From assembly GCA_964469215.1 (NCBI GenBank), contig CAYXYB010000001.1:620001-684000 (forward strand): 64,000 nucleotides of DNA, read 5' to 3'. Shown here in pieces: positions 35,013-44,700 of the stretch. A model generated the notes under the pieces. That model was not told where the DNA came from. It worked only from the letters and a program-made list of their open reading frames with translations, and ran no database searches. Source of the stretch: SKPS01 sp964469215 (GTDB lineage: Bacteria; Bacteroidota; Bacteroidia; Bacteroidales; SKPS01). The stretch's first letter is position 1, and each line of letters begins with the position of its first letter. Both the position numbers and the translations under genes were made by a program.

Positions 35013-35651
35013 TTAACCTATTAGTTTCAGAAATTCGGATCTTGGGATCTCCCTTGCCCCGAGGCTTGCCAGGTGAATTGTGTTCTGCTGAACATCGATT
35101 AACCTTATGTTTTTTTCTGTACACCACTTAATAAACCGGACGAAAGCCACTTTGGATGCGTTGGCAGCAAGATGAAACATCGATTCCCCGAAGAAGGTGT
35201 TGCCGATATTGACCCCATACAGGCCACCTACAAGTTCACCATTGCTGAAGGTTTCGAAGGAGAGGGCATAACCGGCCTTGTGTAACCTCAGATATGCTCT
35301 TTTCATTTCTGATGTGAGCCATGTTCCCTCCTGCCCTTTTCTGGGTACAGTGGAGCAATTTTCCAGCACCTTCCGGAAGCAGTTATTGATGGTGGTTTGG
35401 AAAACGCCGGATTTGCAGGTTCTCCGAAGGCTGTCGGATAATCTGAACTCATCGGGGAACAACACCATCCTGGGGTCTGGCGACCACCACATTATCGGTT
35501 CTCCCTGGCTGTACCAGGGGAAGATACCGTTACTGTAAGCCAGCAGCAGCCTTTCCAACGACAGGTCGCCTCCAATTGCGAGGAGGCCTGAAGGGTGTGA
35601 CAGGTCGGGGTGGGGGAAGATCAGTTCGTTTGAAAGTTCGAAGATGGGCAT
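35013..35651 (-). CDS. aat: Leucyl/phenylalanyl-tRNA--protein transferase
   Basis: A 212-residue Aat of normal length. It transfers Leu or Phe from tRNA to the N-terminus of proteins starting with Arg or Lys, marking them for ClpAP. Motifs include PSGLLAIGGDLSLERLLLAY, GIFPWYSQGEPIMWWSPDPR, the GGLYGVNIGNTFFGESMF active-site region and a C-terminal IRLIDVQQNTIHLASLGA. It converges with mqnC with a 24-base spacer. Confidence 0.95.
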   Translation of the reverse strand: MPIFELSNELIFPHPDLSHPSGLLAIGGDLSLERLLLAYSNGIFPWYSQGEPIMWWSPDPRMVLFPDEFRLSDSLRRTCKSGVFQTTINNCFRKVLENCSTVPRKGQEGTWLTSEMKRAYLRLHKAGYALSFETFSNGELVGGLYGVNIGNTFFGESMFHLAANASKVAFVRFIKWCTEKNIRLIDVQQNTIHLASLGAREIPRSEFLKLIG

Positions 35652-36139
35652 GGGTATGAGTTATTATGAGAACCGAAAAATATGAAAATATTCGATATTC
35701 TCTCTTGTCTTCAGATGAGGGATAGGAAATTTGCAATCGGGGGAATTGGGCTTTTGGCTTTTTGTCGATGCCTGAATAACGCTGACTGTTTTTTGACAAT
35801 GTTCAACATAATTGCAGCTTATAGTCTTGATTCACAGTCTGAACCTTGATCTGTTAAATTATTTTGCATTACCATTTTTTTGTTGATTTGTGTATCTATT
35901 TGCTTTTGTGAATATTACATGATTGTTCGGAAATTGCAATCAACAATTCGTAATTTTTTGATTACCTGTTGCATGGTTAGATTATTTTGTGTTGTATATA
36001 TACAGATTCATAATCCCTGTTTACTCTTCAGGAAAACTCATCCAAGGTGGCTGCACTTGACCGGTCCTAATAGGTTAAGTGTGGCAAAACCTGATCACTG
36101 AATTTTCAGTCTATTATTAACAAATCAATCGAAAACGTA
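35652..36139. other. AT-rich intergenic stretch with no recognised gene
   Basis: About 490 bases upstream of aat. No frame has a convincing start, length and composition. Near 36039 (CATCCAAGGTGGCTGCACTT) short words look coding-like, but no protein is recognised. It may contain the aat promoter and decayed sequence like that found next to it. Confidence 0.5.
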
Positions 36140-36297
36140 ATGAACGAAACATATGAATTAAAAGATGCTCCCATGTCTTTAAAGCAACGCAAAGGGCCGG
36201 TATCGTTCATGTCGCTCTGCGGAAACATATAAACGGCAATGCCTATACCATCATTTTTGACAGCACCTCAAAAAAGATTTGGCCTTTTGGGGATTAA
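36140..36297 (+). pseudogene. Possible frameshifted small gene of unknown function
   Basis: An ATG at 36140 opens NETYELKDAPMSLKQRKG, and the reading continues plausibly one frame away as GIVHVALRKHINGNAYTII then FDSTSKKIWPFGD to a TAA at 36295. Adding a single G in the GGG run near 36202 would join the two into one protein of about 52 residues. No family is recognised. It may be a decayed gene, a sequencing error in a homopolymer, or chance. Confidence 0.35.
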
Positions 36298-36503
36298 GTT
36301 TAAAAATTTTTACTGAACGAAAATAAATTAATTTAGGCATCTGTTTCTGATGCGATTGAAAAATCCTGACATTGTGCCAGATTTTGAATACTATCTATCT
36401 TACAAAACATATTGTTGTTTTATTTGTTAAGTTGTAAAGGGTATTGTTTTTAACCAATCAGTAGTAAATGTATAAAGTGTCATAAAATTGTGATAACAAA
36501 ACT

Positions 36504-36511
36504 TAATTTTG
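36504..36511 (+). promoter_or_regulatory. -7 box (TAATTTTG) upstream of the decayed BFD gene and the cupin gene
   Basis: TAATTTTG fits TAnnTTTG on the plus strand, 9 bases before the first codon of the BFD-like pseudogene and 198 bases before the cupin ATG. It may still drive the cupin gene. Confidence 0.4.
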
Positions 36512-36520
36512 AAAGTATCT

Positions 36521-36685
36521 GTGGATTATTAGATTTTCTGCAATTGTAAAGGGATCACCAGGGACACAATATTAAGGACTATTAAGGAAAATTAATTGAC
36601 AACTGTTGAAATGGTTCAGGAAATAACCTCTGGCGGAGACACTTGTGGTGGGTGTATCCCTAACATAGATGATATTCTGGAATAA
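36521..36685 (+). pseudogene. Decayed BFD-like [2Fe-2S] protein gene with in-frame stops
   Basis: One frame reads GTG-Asp-Tyr-stop, then IFCNCKGITRDTILRTIKEN, a TAA at 36593, then LTTVEMVQEITSGGDTCGGC and IPNIDDILE before a TAA at 36683. This is the complete pattern of bacterioferritin-associated ferredoxin-like domains: an N-terminal C-x-C, a helix, then C-x2-C followed by IP.I..IL. The four cluster cysteines are kept while two stops (TAG and TAA) break the frame and no ATG start remains. It ends 24 bases before the cupin gene. Family recognition is fairly sure; real decay versus sequence error is not. Confidence 0.62.
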
Positions 36686-36709
36686 ATAAACAATCATAAC
36701 AATTAGAAT

Positions 36710-37045
36710 ATGGAAACTAATGAATTTGACAAAGGTGTGAAATTCTCTTATGAACAGAGTATTTCTTATTCCGACAAAGCTGTGGTAAGCAAGCATGTTC
36801 TTAAAAAGGAAACTGGAAATTTAAGTCTTTTTGCATTTGATGCAGGGGAGGGTTTAAGTGAACATACTGCACCTTTTGACGCTGTTGTATATATTGTTGA
36901 CGGACAGGCAGAGGTGATTATTGATGGAAATACACATTTATTGGAAACTGGAGAAGCGATAATTATGCCTGCAAATATACCACATGCAGTAAAGGCGATA
37001 AAGCGTTTCAAGATGTTGCTCACCATGATAAAAAACAAATCATAG
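36710..37045 (+). CDS. Small single-domain cupin protein
   Basis: A 111-residue protein with the two cupin motifs: GEGLSEHTAPFDAVVYIVDG, which has a His and Asp where cupins bind metal, and ETGEAIIMPANIPHAVKA with the motif 2 histidine. It has no signal peptide. Such small cupins in anaerobic Bacteroidota often accompany redox or stress genes; their ligand is unknown. It follows a decayed [2Fe-2S] gene by 24 bases and was probably co-transcribed with it. Confidence 0.85.
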   Translation: METNEFDKGVKFSYEQSISYSDKAVVSKHVLKKETGNLSLFAFDAGEGLSEHTAPFDAVVYIVDGQAEVIIDGNTHLLETGEAIIMPANIPHAVKAIKRFKMLLTMIKNKS

Positions 37046-37152
37046 TTTATTCCAGTGGAAACACCGCTGTATTTCCTTTTTTAGGATATAAGCTTATTAA
37101 TATCCATCATCTTGTTTATCTTTACGGGGTATTTTTTTGAAAGTATCAATGC

Positions 37153-37923
37153 ATGATAATATCATGGGTCGATTGGTTTAACTACTTTCTTGTTCTGGCG
37201 GTTGGATTCATTGTGGGGTTCATCAACACCCTTGCAGGGAGCGGGTCACTGCTTACTTTGCCATTGCTGATCTGGCTGGGACTTGACCCGCTTACTGCCA
37301 ACGGCACCAACAGGGTAGCCATTCTTTTGCAGGGGATAATGGGTGTGGGAGCTTTTCATCGTGAAAGGCAGTTCCGCTACAGTCATGACCTTAGGTATAT
37401 TCTGCCGGCTGTTGCCGGAAGCATCCCGGGAGCTTTTATTGCAGTTGGACTGGATAAGGGGTTGATGAATACAGTTATTGCTGTGGTTATGTTGCTGATG
37501 CTTGTTGTGATGATTGTGGATCCGAAGAAAAGGCTGAAACGCTACAACAGGCAATACACCGGTAAGTTGTTTCTTATTTCTGTAGTCTTTTTCCTTATCG
37601 GGATGTATGGCGGATTTATTCAGGCAGGTGTGGGCATTTTCATTCTGGTCGGACTTTCTGTGCTGGACGACACGGATCTTATCAGGGCAAATGCTGTGAA
37701 AGTTCTCATCACCATGATATTTACCATTGCAGTGATGCCTGTTTTTATTGCACATGGACAGGTAAACTGGTTTTACGGAATACTGATGGGAGTAGGGAGT
37801 ATGGGTGGTGCACTGCTGTCGGTAAAGATGGCTGTGAAAAGGGGCATACCCTTCGTTAAGGCGATTCTATACATAGTGATTCTGGCATCAGCAATATACA
37901 TGCTTGTGAAGAACAGCACCTGA
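37153..37923 (+). CDS. TauE/SafE family permease (sulfite exporter-like)
   Basis: A 256-residue inner membrane protein with about eight hydrophobic segments. It shows the duplicated family motif: GFINTLAGSGSLLTLPLLIWLGLDP in the first half and GMYGGFIQAGVGIFILVGL in the second. Members move sulfite, sulfoacetate or other organic anions; the substrate cannot be read from sequence. The gene ends directly against atpC on the other strand (no spacer). Confidence 0.88.
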   Translation: MIISWVDWFNYFLVLAVGFIVGFINTLAGSGSLLTLPLLIWLGLDPLTANGTNRVAILLQGIMGVGAFHRERQFRYSHDLRYILPAVAGSIPGAFIAVGLDKGLMNTVIAVVMLLMLVVMIVDPKKRLKRYNRQYTGKLFLISVVFFLIGMYGGFIQAGVGIFILVGLSVLDDTDLIRANAVKVLITMIFTIAVMPVFIAHGQVNWFYGILMGVGSMGGALLSVKMAVKRGIPFVKAILYIVILASAIYMLVKNST

Positions 37924-38160
37924 TCAGCTTGCCAGCACAAGGATTTTATCATCCCGTACTTCAACAACACCTCCTTTTACAGGAACTTTAACATTATTGC
38001 TCGGGTTGATGACGATCCTTATATCACCTTCAGCCAAAGTAACTATCATCCGTGCATGTCCGGGAAGTACCTCGAAAGAGCCTTCGGTGCCGGGGAACTG
38101 CACCAGAGTTGCCTCGCCATTATATAATTCCTTGTCAGGGCTTATTATCAAGAGTTGCAT
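37924..38160 (-). CDS. atpC: ATP synthase F1 epsilon subunit (short form)
   Basis: A 78-residue epsilon subunit containing only the N-terminal beta-sandwich (LLIISPDKELYNGEATLVQF, PGTEGSFEVLPGHARMIV). The inhibitory C-terminal helical hairpin is absent, as is common in Bacteroidota. It follows atpD after 11 bases. The rotor-stator and Fo genes are not in the window, so the operon is split. Confidence 0.93.
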   Translation of the reverse strand: MQLLIISPDKELYNGEATLVQFPGTEGSFEVLPGHARMIVTLAEGDIRIVINPSNNVKVPVKGGVVEVRDDKILVLAS

Positions 38161-38171
38161 CGGGGATTGTT

Positions 38172-39683
38172 TTACTGTATGCTTTCTTCAATAAGCCTTT
38201 TTCCTTTTTCAATCGCCTCTTCAATCGTTCCAACGAAGTTGAATGCAGCTTCAGGGTATTCATCAACCTCTCCGTTCAAGATCATGTTGAAACCTTTGAT
38301 AGTGTCTTCAATGTTAACAACACAGCCTTTCATTCCGGTGAACTGTTCTGCAACATGAAAGGGTTGTGAAAGGAATCTCTGGACACGGCGTGCACGGTGT
38401 ACAACCTGTTTGTCCTCTTCTGACAGTTCATCCATTCCAAGGATGGCTATTATATCCTGTAGTTCGGTATAGCGCTGCAGTATCTGCTTGACCTTCTGGG
38501 CTGTATCGTAATGCTCCTCTCCTACAATTTCGGGCATGAGGATACGGGATGTGGAGTCAAGGGGGTCAACAGCGGGGTATATTCCAAGGGATGCAATTTT
38601 ACGGCTGAGAACCGTGGTAGCGTCGAGGTGTGCGAAGGTAGTTGCCGGGGCAGGATCTGTGAGGTCATCAGCGGGAACATATACAGCCTGCACTGAGGTG
38701 ATGGAACCTCTTTTGGTAGAGGTGATCCTCTCCTGCATTATACCCATTTCTGTGGCAAGGGTAGGCTGATATCCAACCGCTGAAGGCATGCGTCCGAGGA
38801 GTGCAGACACTTCACTGCCTGCCTGTGTAAACCTGAATATATTGTCGATAAAGAAAAGGATATCCCTTCCACCTGATTTTTCATCACCATCACGGAAGTA
38901 TTCAGCAACTGTAAGTCCTGACAGTGCAACGCGTGCTCTGGCTCCAGGAGGTTCGTTCATTTGCCCGAAAACAAGGGTAGCCTGAGATTTTGCGAGTTCT
39001 TCCATATCAACTTTTGAAAGATCCCAGCTCCCATTCTTCATATCATCAAGAAACTCCTTGCCGTAACGTATTACACCCGATTCTATCATTTCACGCAGTA
39101 GTTCATTACCTTCACGTGTACGTTCGCCAACACCTGCAAACACCGACAAACCGGAATACTGCTTGGCAATGTTATTTATCAACTCCATGATAATAACAGT
39201 CTTGCCTACACCAGCACCGCCAAACAAACCAATTTTCCCCCCTTTTGCGTAAGGTTCGAGGAGGTCAATAACCTTGATGCCCGTAAACAGCACCTCGTTT
39301 GCTGCAGAAAGATTTTCAAAAATCGGCGGATCACGATGGATAACGTATGACTTCTCCTTACTGACAGGCCCGATACCATCGATGGTTTCGCCGATGACGT
39401 TAAAGAGCCTGCCTTTTATGTGATCGCCAACAGGCATGCTTATGCCGCTGCCGGTTGAAACAACCTCCATACCCCTGCGAAGCCCGTCAGTAGAATCCAT
39501 CGCAACAGTGCGTATGGTGTTTTCGCCAATATCCTGCTGGCACTCAAGAACTATCACATTACCACTACCATTTGTGACCTGCAATGCGTCATAAATATTG
39601 GGCAAGTGCTCTTCACTGCTGAAAACCACGTCTATAACCGGTCCTATTATCTGGGCAATACGCCCCTTTTTCTCTTTGACCAT
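38172..39683 (-). CDS. atpD: ATP synthase F1 beta subunit
   Basis: A 503-residue catalytic beta subunit. It has the P-loop GGAGVGKTVIIMELI (about residues 158-172), VFAGVGERTREGNEL, the Walker B region RDILFFIDNIFRFTQAG, the PSAVGYQPTLA signature and the HLDATTVLSR stretch. It is the first gene of an atpDC pair. The usual genes upstream (atpG) are missing and the upstream neighbour is an exopolysaccharide gene. Confidence 0.97.
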   Translation of the reverse strand: MVKEKKGRIAQIIGPVIDVVFSSEEHLPNIYDALQVTNGSGNVIVLECQQDIGENTIRTVAMDSTDGLRRGMEVVSTGSGISMPVGDHIKGRLFNVIGETIDGIGPVSKEKSYVIHRDPPIFENLSAANEVLFTGIKVIDLLEPYAKGGKIGLFGGAGVGKTVIIMELINNIAKQYSGLSVFAGVGERTREGNELLREMIESGVIRYGKEFLDDMKNGSWDLSKVDMEELAKSQATLVFGQMNEPPGARARVALSGLTVAEYFRDGDEKSGGRDILFFIDNIFRFTQAGSEVSALLGRMPSAVGYQPTLATEMGIMQERITSTKRGSITSVQAVYVPADDLTDPAPATTFAHLDATTVLSRKIASLGIYPAVDPLDSTSRILMPEIVGEEHYDTAQKVKQILQRYTELQDIIAILGMDELSEEDKQVVHRARRVQRFLSQPFHVAEQFTGMKGCVVNIEDTIKGFNMILNGEVDEYPEAAFNFVGTIEEAIEKGKRLIEESIQ

Positions 39684-39783
39684 CTTTATATTTTTACTGT
39701 TTGGTTCGAAAATTCCTATATGTAAATATTTTCACGGAGGCTAAAGTACAAATTTTTGCTGGTCGGCAGAAGCATCATCTTAA

Positions 39784-39791
39784 CAAATATA
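39784..39791 (-). promoter_or_regulatory. Possible -7 box (TATATTTG) upstream of atpD
   Basis: TATATTTG on the minus strand lies 100 bases before the atpD ATG, in the 163-base gap after the exopolysaccharide locus. No -33 partner is visible. It fits atpDC having its own promoter. Confidence 0.3.
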
Positions 39792-39846
39792 GTCGTGTGA
39801 TGGTTGATAAAAAACATAGAACAGAAAAAATCATGATGGTGGTCAG

Positions 39847-41682
39847 CTAAATCCGGATAGAGATTTTTTGTCTGTCGAACGCCCTGAATGAGACTAGCCA
39901 TACATCTCCATGCTGTTTAATTGATACTTTTCCTGCGGTAGCATCAACCTGTAACGGCTTCTGTGATATTCGAAATGAAGCAGATTCAAGAACGCTTCCA
40001 TTTGGCATACGCACCTCAATGGAAAATTGCCTTTTATCTCTTTTATTGGCTGAAATGATGTATTGCACATTTTCGATTATCTTCCATCGTTGAGCAATCT
40101 CCTCCATTGTTGTTATCCAGGCATGATCCCTTCTCACTGTATCAATCAGGTTTGCTAGTGGTTGAGAGGTTGTTTCGTTATGACCTGAGAAAAGGGGATG
40201 GCCCAGATAAACCATAAGACCTCCTTTCCTGAGGGCATTACTTTTCCAAAAATCTTTAAGGTATTTGTCGAATAACATAGCTTTATCCCTGAGCTCATTT
40301 GGGTCAATTACAGATGATTCCTGGATAGATCTGAAATAGAAATAATCGTCTTTAGCCAGAGGGCTGATTTCCAGTAGGTCAAGCACCTGATAGTTTTCCC
40401 CCTGAAAAACCGGCAGTCTGTACGGGAAGATACTTCCGAGGAAAGTATGGGTATGATCGGCACCAATGCTGGATTCATAAATATATCCTTTGCGATGCAG
40501 GTAATCCATTCCCCAGACGCTGTTGAGGGTATAGGGAAATCGAAAACCCATAAACTGTCTGTCCCATTCCTGTTCGTTCATTTCTATCTGAAAGACTGTC
40601 TCGCTGAAGGTAAGATCGCGCATATTTGTTTTTCTCCATCCGTTGGACTGAAGCTGAAACGAAGCTGAACTGAGGAAATTGCGGATACTCTCATCCATTG
40701 TTCCATTCACAAAGAGGGAAGGAGAAACATTTTTTTGTTTAAGCAGATGGAAGATCCTTTCATAATCATCGATGCTACCATCACTGTTCAGGGATACAGC
40801 AAAGGCTGCTGGCCTGGCATCAGGCCAGGGATGGAATCCAATTGTCACGGGAAATCGACCATAATATTCATCAAGAATCTTATTACAGAAGGCATCAATC
40901 TGCACTGGGCTCCAGTGTCCACCTTCATTCGAAGGGTGAAGCAGATACGAGGAAGGTAAAAGGAATGAGATTCCTTTGCCGTAATGGTTCATCACTAAAG
41001 CAGGGAACTGTAATGTGTCGTTATACCAGTAAGCCAAAACTTCTATGTCATCGTTAATGACTGAATCGGGGACGAGAATCCATGTACCCGGAGAGAGCTC
41101 AGGTAACAAATCCCCCTTGAGGGTGTCAGCAATATCTCCTATAAGCTTGAACCCTTCCATATTTCGTTCAGACATCATAACGCCGAAGCACTGAGAAAGA
41201 GGCCAGTTTTCGGGCTCAAGTCTTCCATATATGCTGATTCTGTCTGTTCCGTTTCTGAGGTTTCGTCCAAGATTGTCGCCGGCAATGAGTACTCCACCAT
41301 TTTCAACCCATCTCCTTATAATTTCCAGCTCAATATCCTCCATAAAAGTAAGCGAGTATCTTCTGTCAGCATCGTGATAGCCTGCTGCGGTAAGAAGCAG
41401 GAGGATATCAAATTCCGACAGATACTCACTATCAAGGAGTGCATCGCGAGTGTCTATTCTTGTTAATGCCCCTTTGGCGGCGAATGATTCCATTGTCAGG
41501 ATCACTCCTTCAGGAAGGGTTCCGGTGCCATCTTTACCTGTTGTAATGATCAAAACCCTGGGTGCCCTGTAAAGTTCACCATAATCTTTGGTTCTTTTAG
41601 ATGACATCCTGATTGCTGCAAAAACCAGGATTATCAGCACCACCAGGATTATGGCATAAATAATAATTTGCTTTCTTTTCAT
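39847..41682 (-). CDS. Membrane-anchored protein with glutamine-amidotransferase-like and degenerate deacetylase-like domains
   Basis: A 611-residue protein with one N-terminal membrane helix (IIIYAIILVVLIILVFAAI). Residues about 40-250 look like a GATase1/ThuA-type Rossmann domain (VLIITTGKDGTGTLPEGV, RWVENGGVLIAGDNLGRN). Residues about 280-520 look like a polysaccharide deacetylase fold (AAFAVSLNSDGSIDDYERIF, GFRFPYTLNSVWGMDYLH), but the TFDDG motif is SLNSDGS and the S-H-x3-H metal site is missing (LQSNGWRKTN). It may be a non-catalytic partner of the glycan machinery. It lies 19 bases after the GH/deacetylase fusion gene and ends the locus. Confidence 0.6.
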   Translation of the reverse strand: MKRKQIIIYAIILVVLIILVFAAIRMSSKRTKDYGELYRAPRVLIITTGKDGTGTLPEGVILTMESFAAKGALTRIDTRDALLDSEYLSEFDILLLLTAAGYHDADRRYSLTFMEDIELEIIRRWVENGGVLIAGDNLGRNLRNGTDRISIYGRLEPENWPLSQCFGVMMSERNMEGFKLIGDIADTLKGDLLPELSPGTWILVPDSVINDDIEVLAYWYNDTLQFPALVMNHYGKGISFLLPSSYLLHPSNEGGHWSPVQIDAFCNKILDEYYGRFPVTIGFHPWPDARPAAFAVSLNSDGSIDDYERIFHLLKQKNVSPSLFVNGTMDESIRNFLSSASFQLQSNGWRKTNMRDLTFSETVFQIEMNEQEWDRQFMGFRFPYTLNSVWGMDYLHRKGYIYESSIGADHTHTFLGSIFPYRLPVFQGENYQVLDLLEISPLAKDDYFYFRSIQESSVIDPNELRDKAMLFDKYLKDFWKSNALRKGGLMVYLGHPLFSGHNETTSQPLANLIDTVRRDHAWITTMEEIAQRWKIIENVQYIISANKRDKRQFSIEVRMPNGSVLESASFRISQKPLQVDATAGKVSIKQHGDVWLVSFRAFDRQKISIRI

Positions 41683-41701
41683 TCTGAGTATTATAGTTTA
41701 A

Positions 41702-44700
41702 CTATTCAAGAATTTCTATTGTTGCTTCAACATTTGGCCAAAGGTCGAGGAACAGTTTACCTCCTCTCACACGGAATGTTCCATCGGAAGCACTGCCTCT
41801 GATGCGTATTATTGTAGCGGGCCCTTCATATCTGACAGTTAAGGGATACCTGTTGAATTCCTGTCCAAGTTGGTTCGTAACAGTTACAAAGAACAGCTTG
41901 TTGTAACCCGATTGTTTTACCACAGAATTCTCTCTAACATAAATATAATTAGCAACCTCATTGAAAGGAGCAAACCAGTATCCTGTATTTCTTCCGATTC
42001 TGATTAGCTTGTCGAGAAAATCGGGAGAAATATTGTCAACCTGTTTGCCTGCCAAATGAAGTAGGTTTTTATACTCTTTGGTTTCAGGATCATAGACATG
42101 CCTGAGCAGGAAAATTGTCCATAACCCGGAGGATCTCTTAAGTACAGAATCTACTAAGTGCAGATCAGGATCATTATCGCTCCTGATCCTGATAAAAGGG
42201 TGTGAGTTTCTCCAGGGCAACACAACAATTTTTTCATCCCTGTTTTCTGTAGTGACCCATGGTCCTGCAGGCCTTACCTCATGACCATCTTCTGATATCT
42301 TTGAAAATTCGTCTTCAAGCATCTGAAGGTAATGTGTGCCACCGGTTGATGCAGGTCCATAATAGGATTTTGAAAATGTTGCTTTCAGATTGTATTTTTT
42401 CAAAGCAGGTAATGCGTTACTGAATTGTGAGTAACATCTTCCATCAAAAGCTAAGGTTACTGCACCGGATCTTCCTCTGTAGAAGTCACAAAGTGTAAAA
42501 CTGTGATTTTCCGGTATTTTGTTAATTTGCATGGCTTCAAGGGGTTTAATGGTTTTAAACACCTCTGCAAGGGCATGATAAACAGGTTTGGCCCTTGATT
42601 GGAATTCGGGCTCTTCCCATTTCTTCCAGCTATAGTTTAATGACCTCCCATCAGGATAGACGCTTACAGGCTTATTTTTCTTGTCGGTGACAAAAAAACT
42701 GAGGTGGAAGCCATTTGTTTCATTAACTATAATGGTGCCATCAGGATTTACTCCATCGATCACAAATCTTCCTGAGGGGTCAGACACATTAAGGACGAGC
42801 CAGCTTATTCTCAATTCAAGAAATCCTTTTTTTGTCCAGAATATCCCTGCATTGGATGTAGCAGGGTTTGTAACTTTACCAAACTGAAGCCTTCCACGGT
42901 TATGTGTAATCTCTTCAGAAGTATCTCCAAGAACATCTACACGGGAAGGATTTGAGAGCACCAACTGTTCAATAAACAAAGCGTCGTGATTTTTCACAGT
43001 GCGGTGATCAGGTCTTTCACCGGTGAACCTGTTTGAAAAAATCTGGTAGTGATGATCAACCAGCACAGAGGCGAAACCGGTATCCCTTATTTCGACAAGG
43101 AACTCAATACCTCTTTTCAGTTGCTGTCCAGTGAAGGGAAGTTTGAAACCACCTCGGTTTTTGTCGTAAGTGTCGATTGCTATGTAGAGGTTGTGTTTTA
43201 AGAAGTCGATACCGGGCATGTTGGCTGCAAGGTAGAAGTATGCAGGGTCGGAATCGGCTGTAAGAAAAGGTCTTCTAAGAGATTTATCCCAATCTTCAGG
43301 TTTTCCGTCGATGATTTTTTTTCTTGCCTCCATGGCGATGATGCCATAATTCTGTTCAGGATTTTCGACATTGTGCCAGTTTTTGCGCCTCTCCTGAGGC
43401 TCTTCAAAATCCTGGACAAGCCAGTTGTTTTTGAACCATTCATCTATCCATGAAAAGTATATTGCACCGGCGCATCCACTAAGATGAATGTTTTCTGTCA
43501 TGAGAACCGACACATCTGCCTGCTCCTTTTCTGAATAACCACCGTGGTAGTAGCCAAATGGGGTATAATGACTGTTACCCCTGCTTGTTGGGACTCCATA
43601 TTCGGCTATTACCAAGGGCATTCCAAGTTGGTGCCGTTTCAGATCCAGGAGGTACGCCAGGAAGTTGTCGGGTTTGCCTTTGTAGTTTAGCGTGTTCTGA
43701 TATTTTTCTTCCAGATATATATAATCTGGATAGTATGGATACACGTGGTAAGAGGCAAAAAGCCCGGGTTTGAAAAGCTCGGTGTGGCTAAACTTTTCCA
43801 TATCAACAGCCTCAAGATCATCAACACCCAGTTCACGGTTGTGATGCATGGGATCAAGGGTGAGCCAGTTGATAAATGAGATGGGGCGTTGAGAGAGATA
43901 TGTCTGTGTTTCATATCTTGCAGTAAATTCCATGACTCCTGCAAGCCATCTCTCCATAGAGTTACCTTCCAGCACGTCGATAAATACGCCAAAGGGCAGG
44001 TCGATACTATCGTTCCTGTTTGTTGTAGATACAGCATATGGCTCCCACTCCCGCCCAAGTGCCCAGCCAATGGTATACCTTGATACGTCAGCAGAATAGA
44101 TGCCATCAGCATGGCCATGCCTGGGAGGCCTTACAATATTGCCATGTATAACATCAACGGCATCCCGGATCTCTTTAAGCAGCGATCGGGTATAGTCAGC
44201 GTTGCCATAGTTGTCCCCGGGAGGCTCATCAGCCCATACGCCCTGCATGAGCCACAGTTTTTTGTTTTCGTAGTGAAGATTGTAATATTCAAGTGCACGG
44301 TAAAACTCAGGAGGCAGAATAGTATAGGTTCTGATGGTGTTAGCGTTCATCTGGCCTATCATAATAAACCATTTGAGATACTGTTCGTATGTTGCTGCAA
44401 ATTCCGAAGGCCATTTTCCGGGGAGGGCAACACCCATATTAACACCTTTGATAAATACATCTTCCCAGTACTGTACCTGCTCTCCCTGTGAAATGCCTGT
44501 TCTTCTTGCCGAAAGATAATCGCCTTCTGCCATAAAATGGTATTCAGACAACTCTGCTAGTTTTACAAGTTGTTCAACAGAAAGCTCCTCCATCAGAGGC
44601 TTGTTTGCGTCTTCAACAAATACCTCAACAACCTTGCTCTTTCTTATCCTGTTTTCGAGTTTGAGCATCTGAGATACAATGAAGCCCAGCAGAAGGATAA

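Noticed and set aside
36521..36685. Recoding of stops (selenocysteine or a changed genetic code)
   Set aside because: Both TAG and TAA are involved and other genes in the window terminate normally at all three stops; no selenocysteine element is seen.
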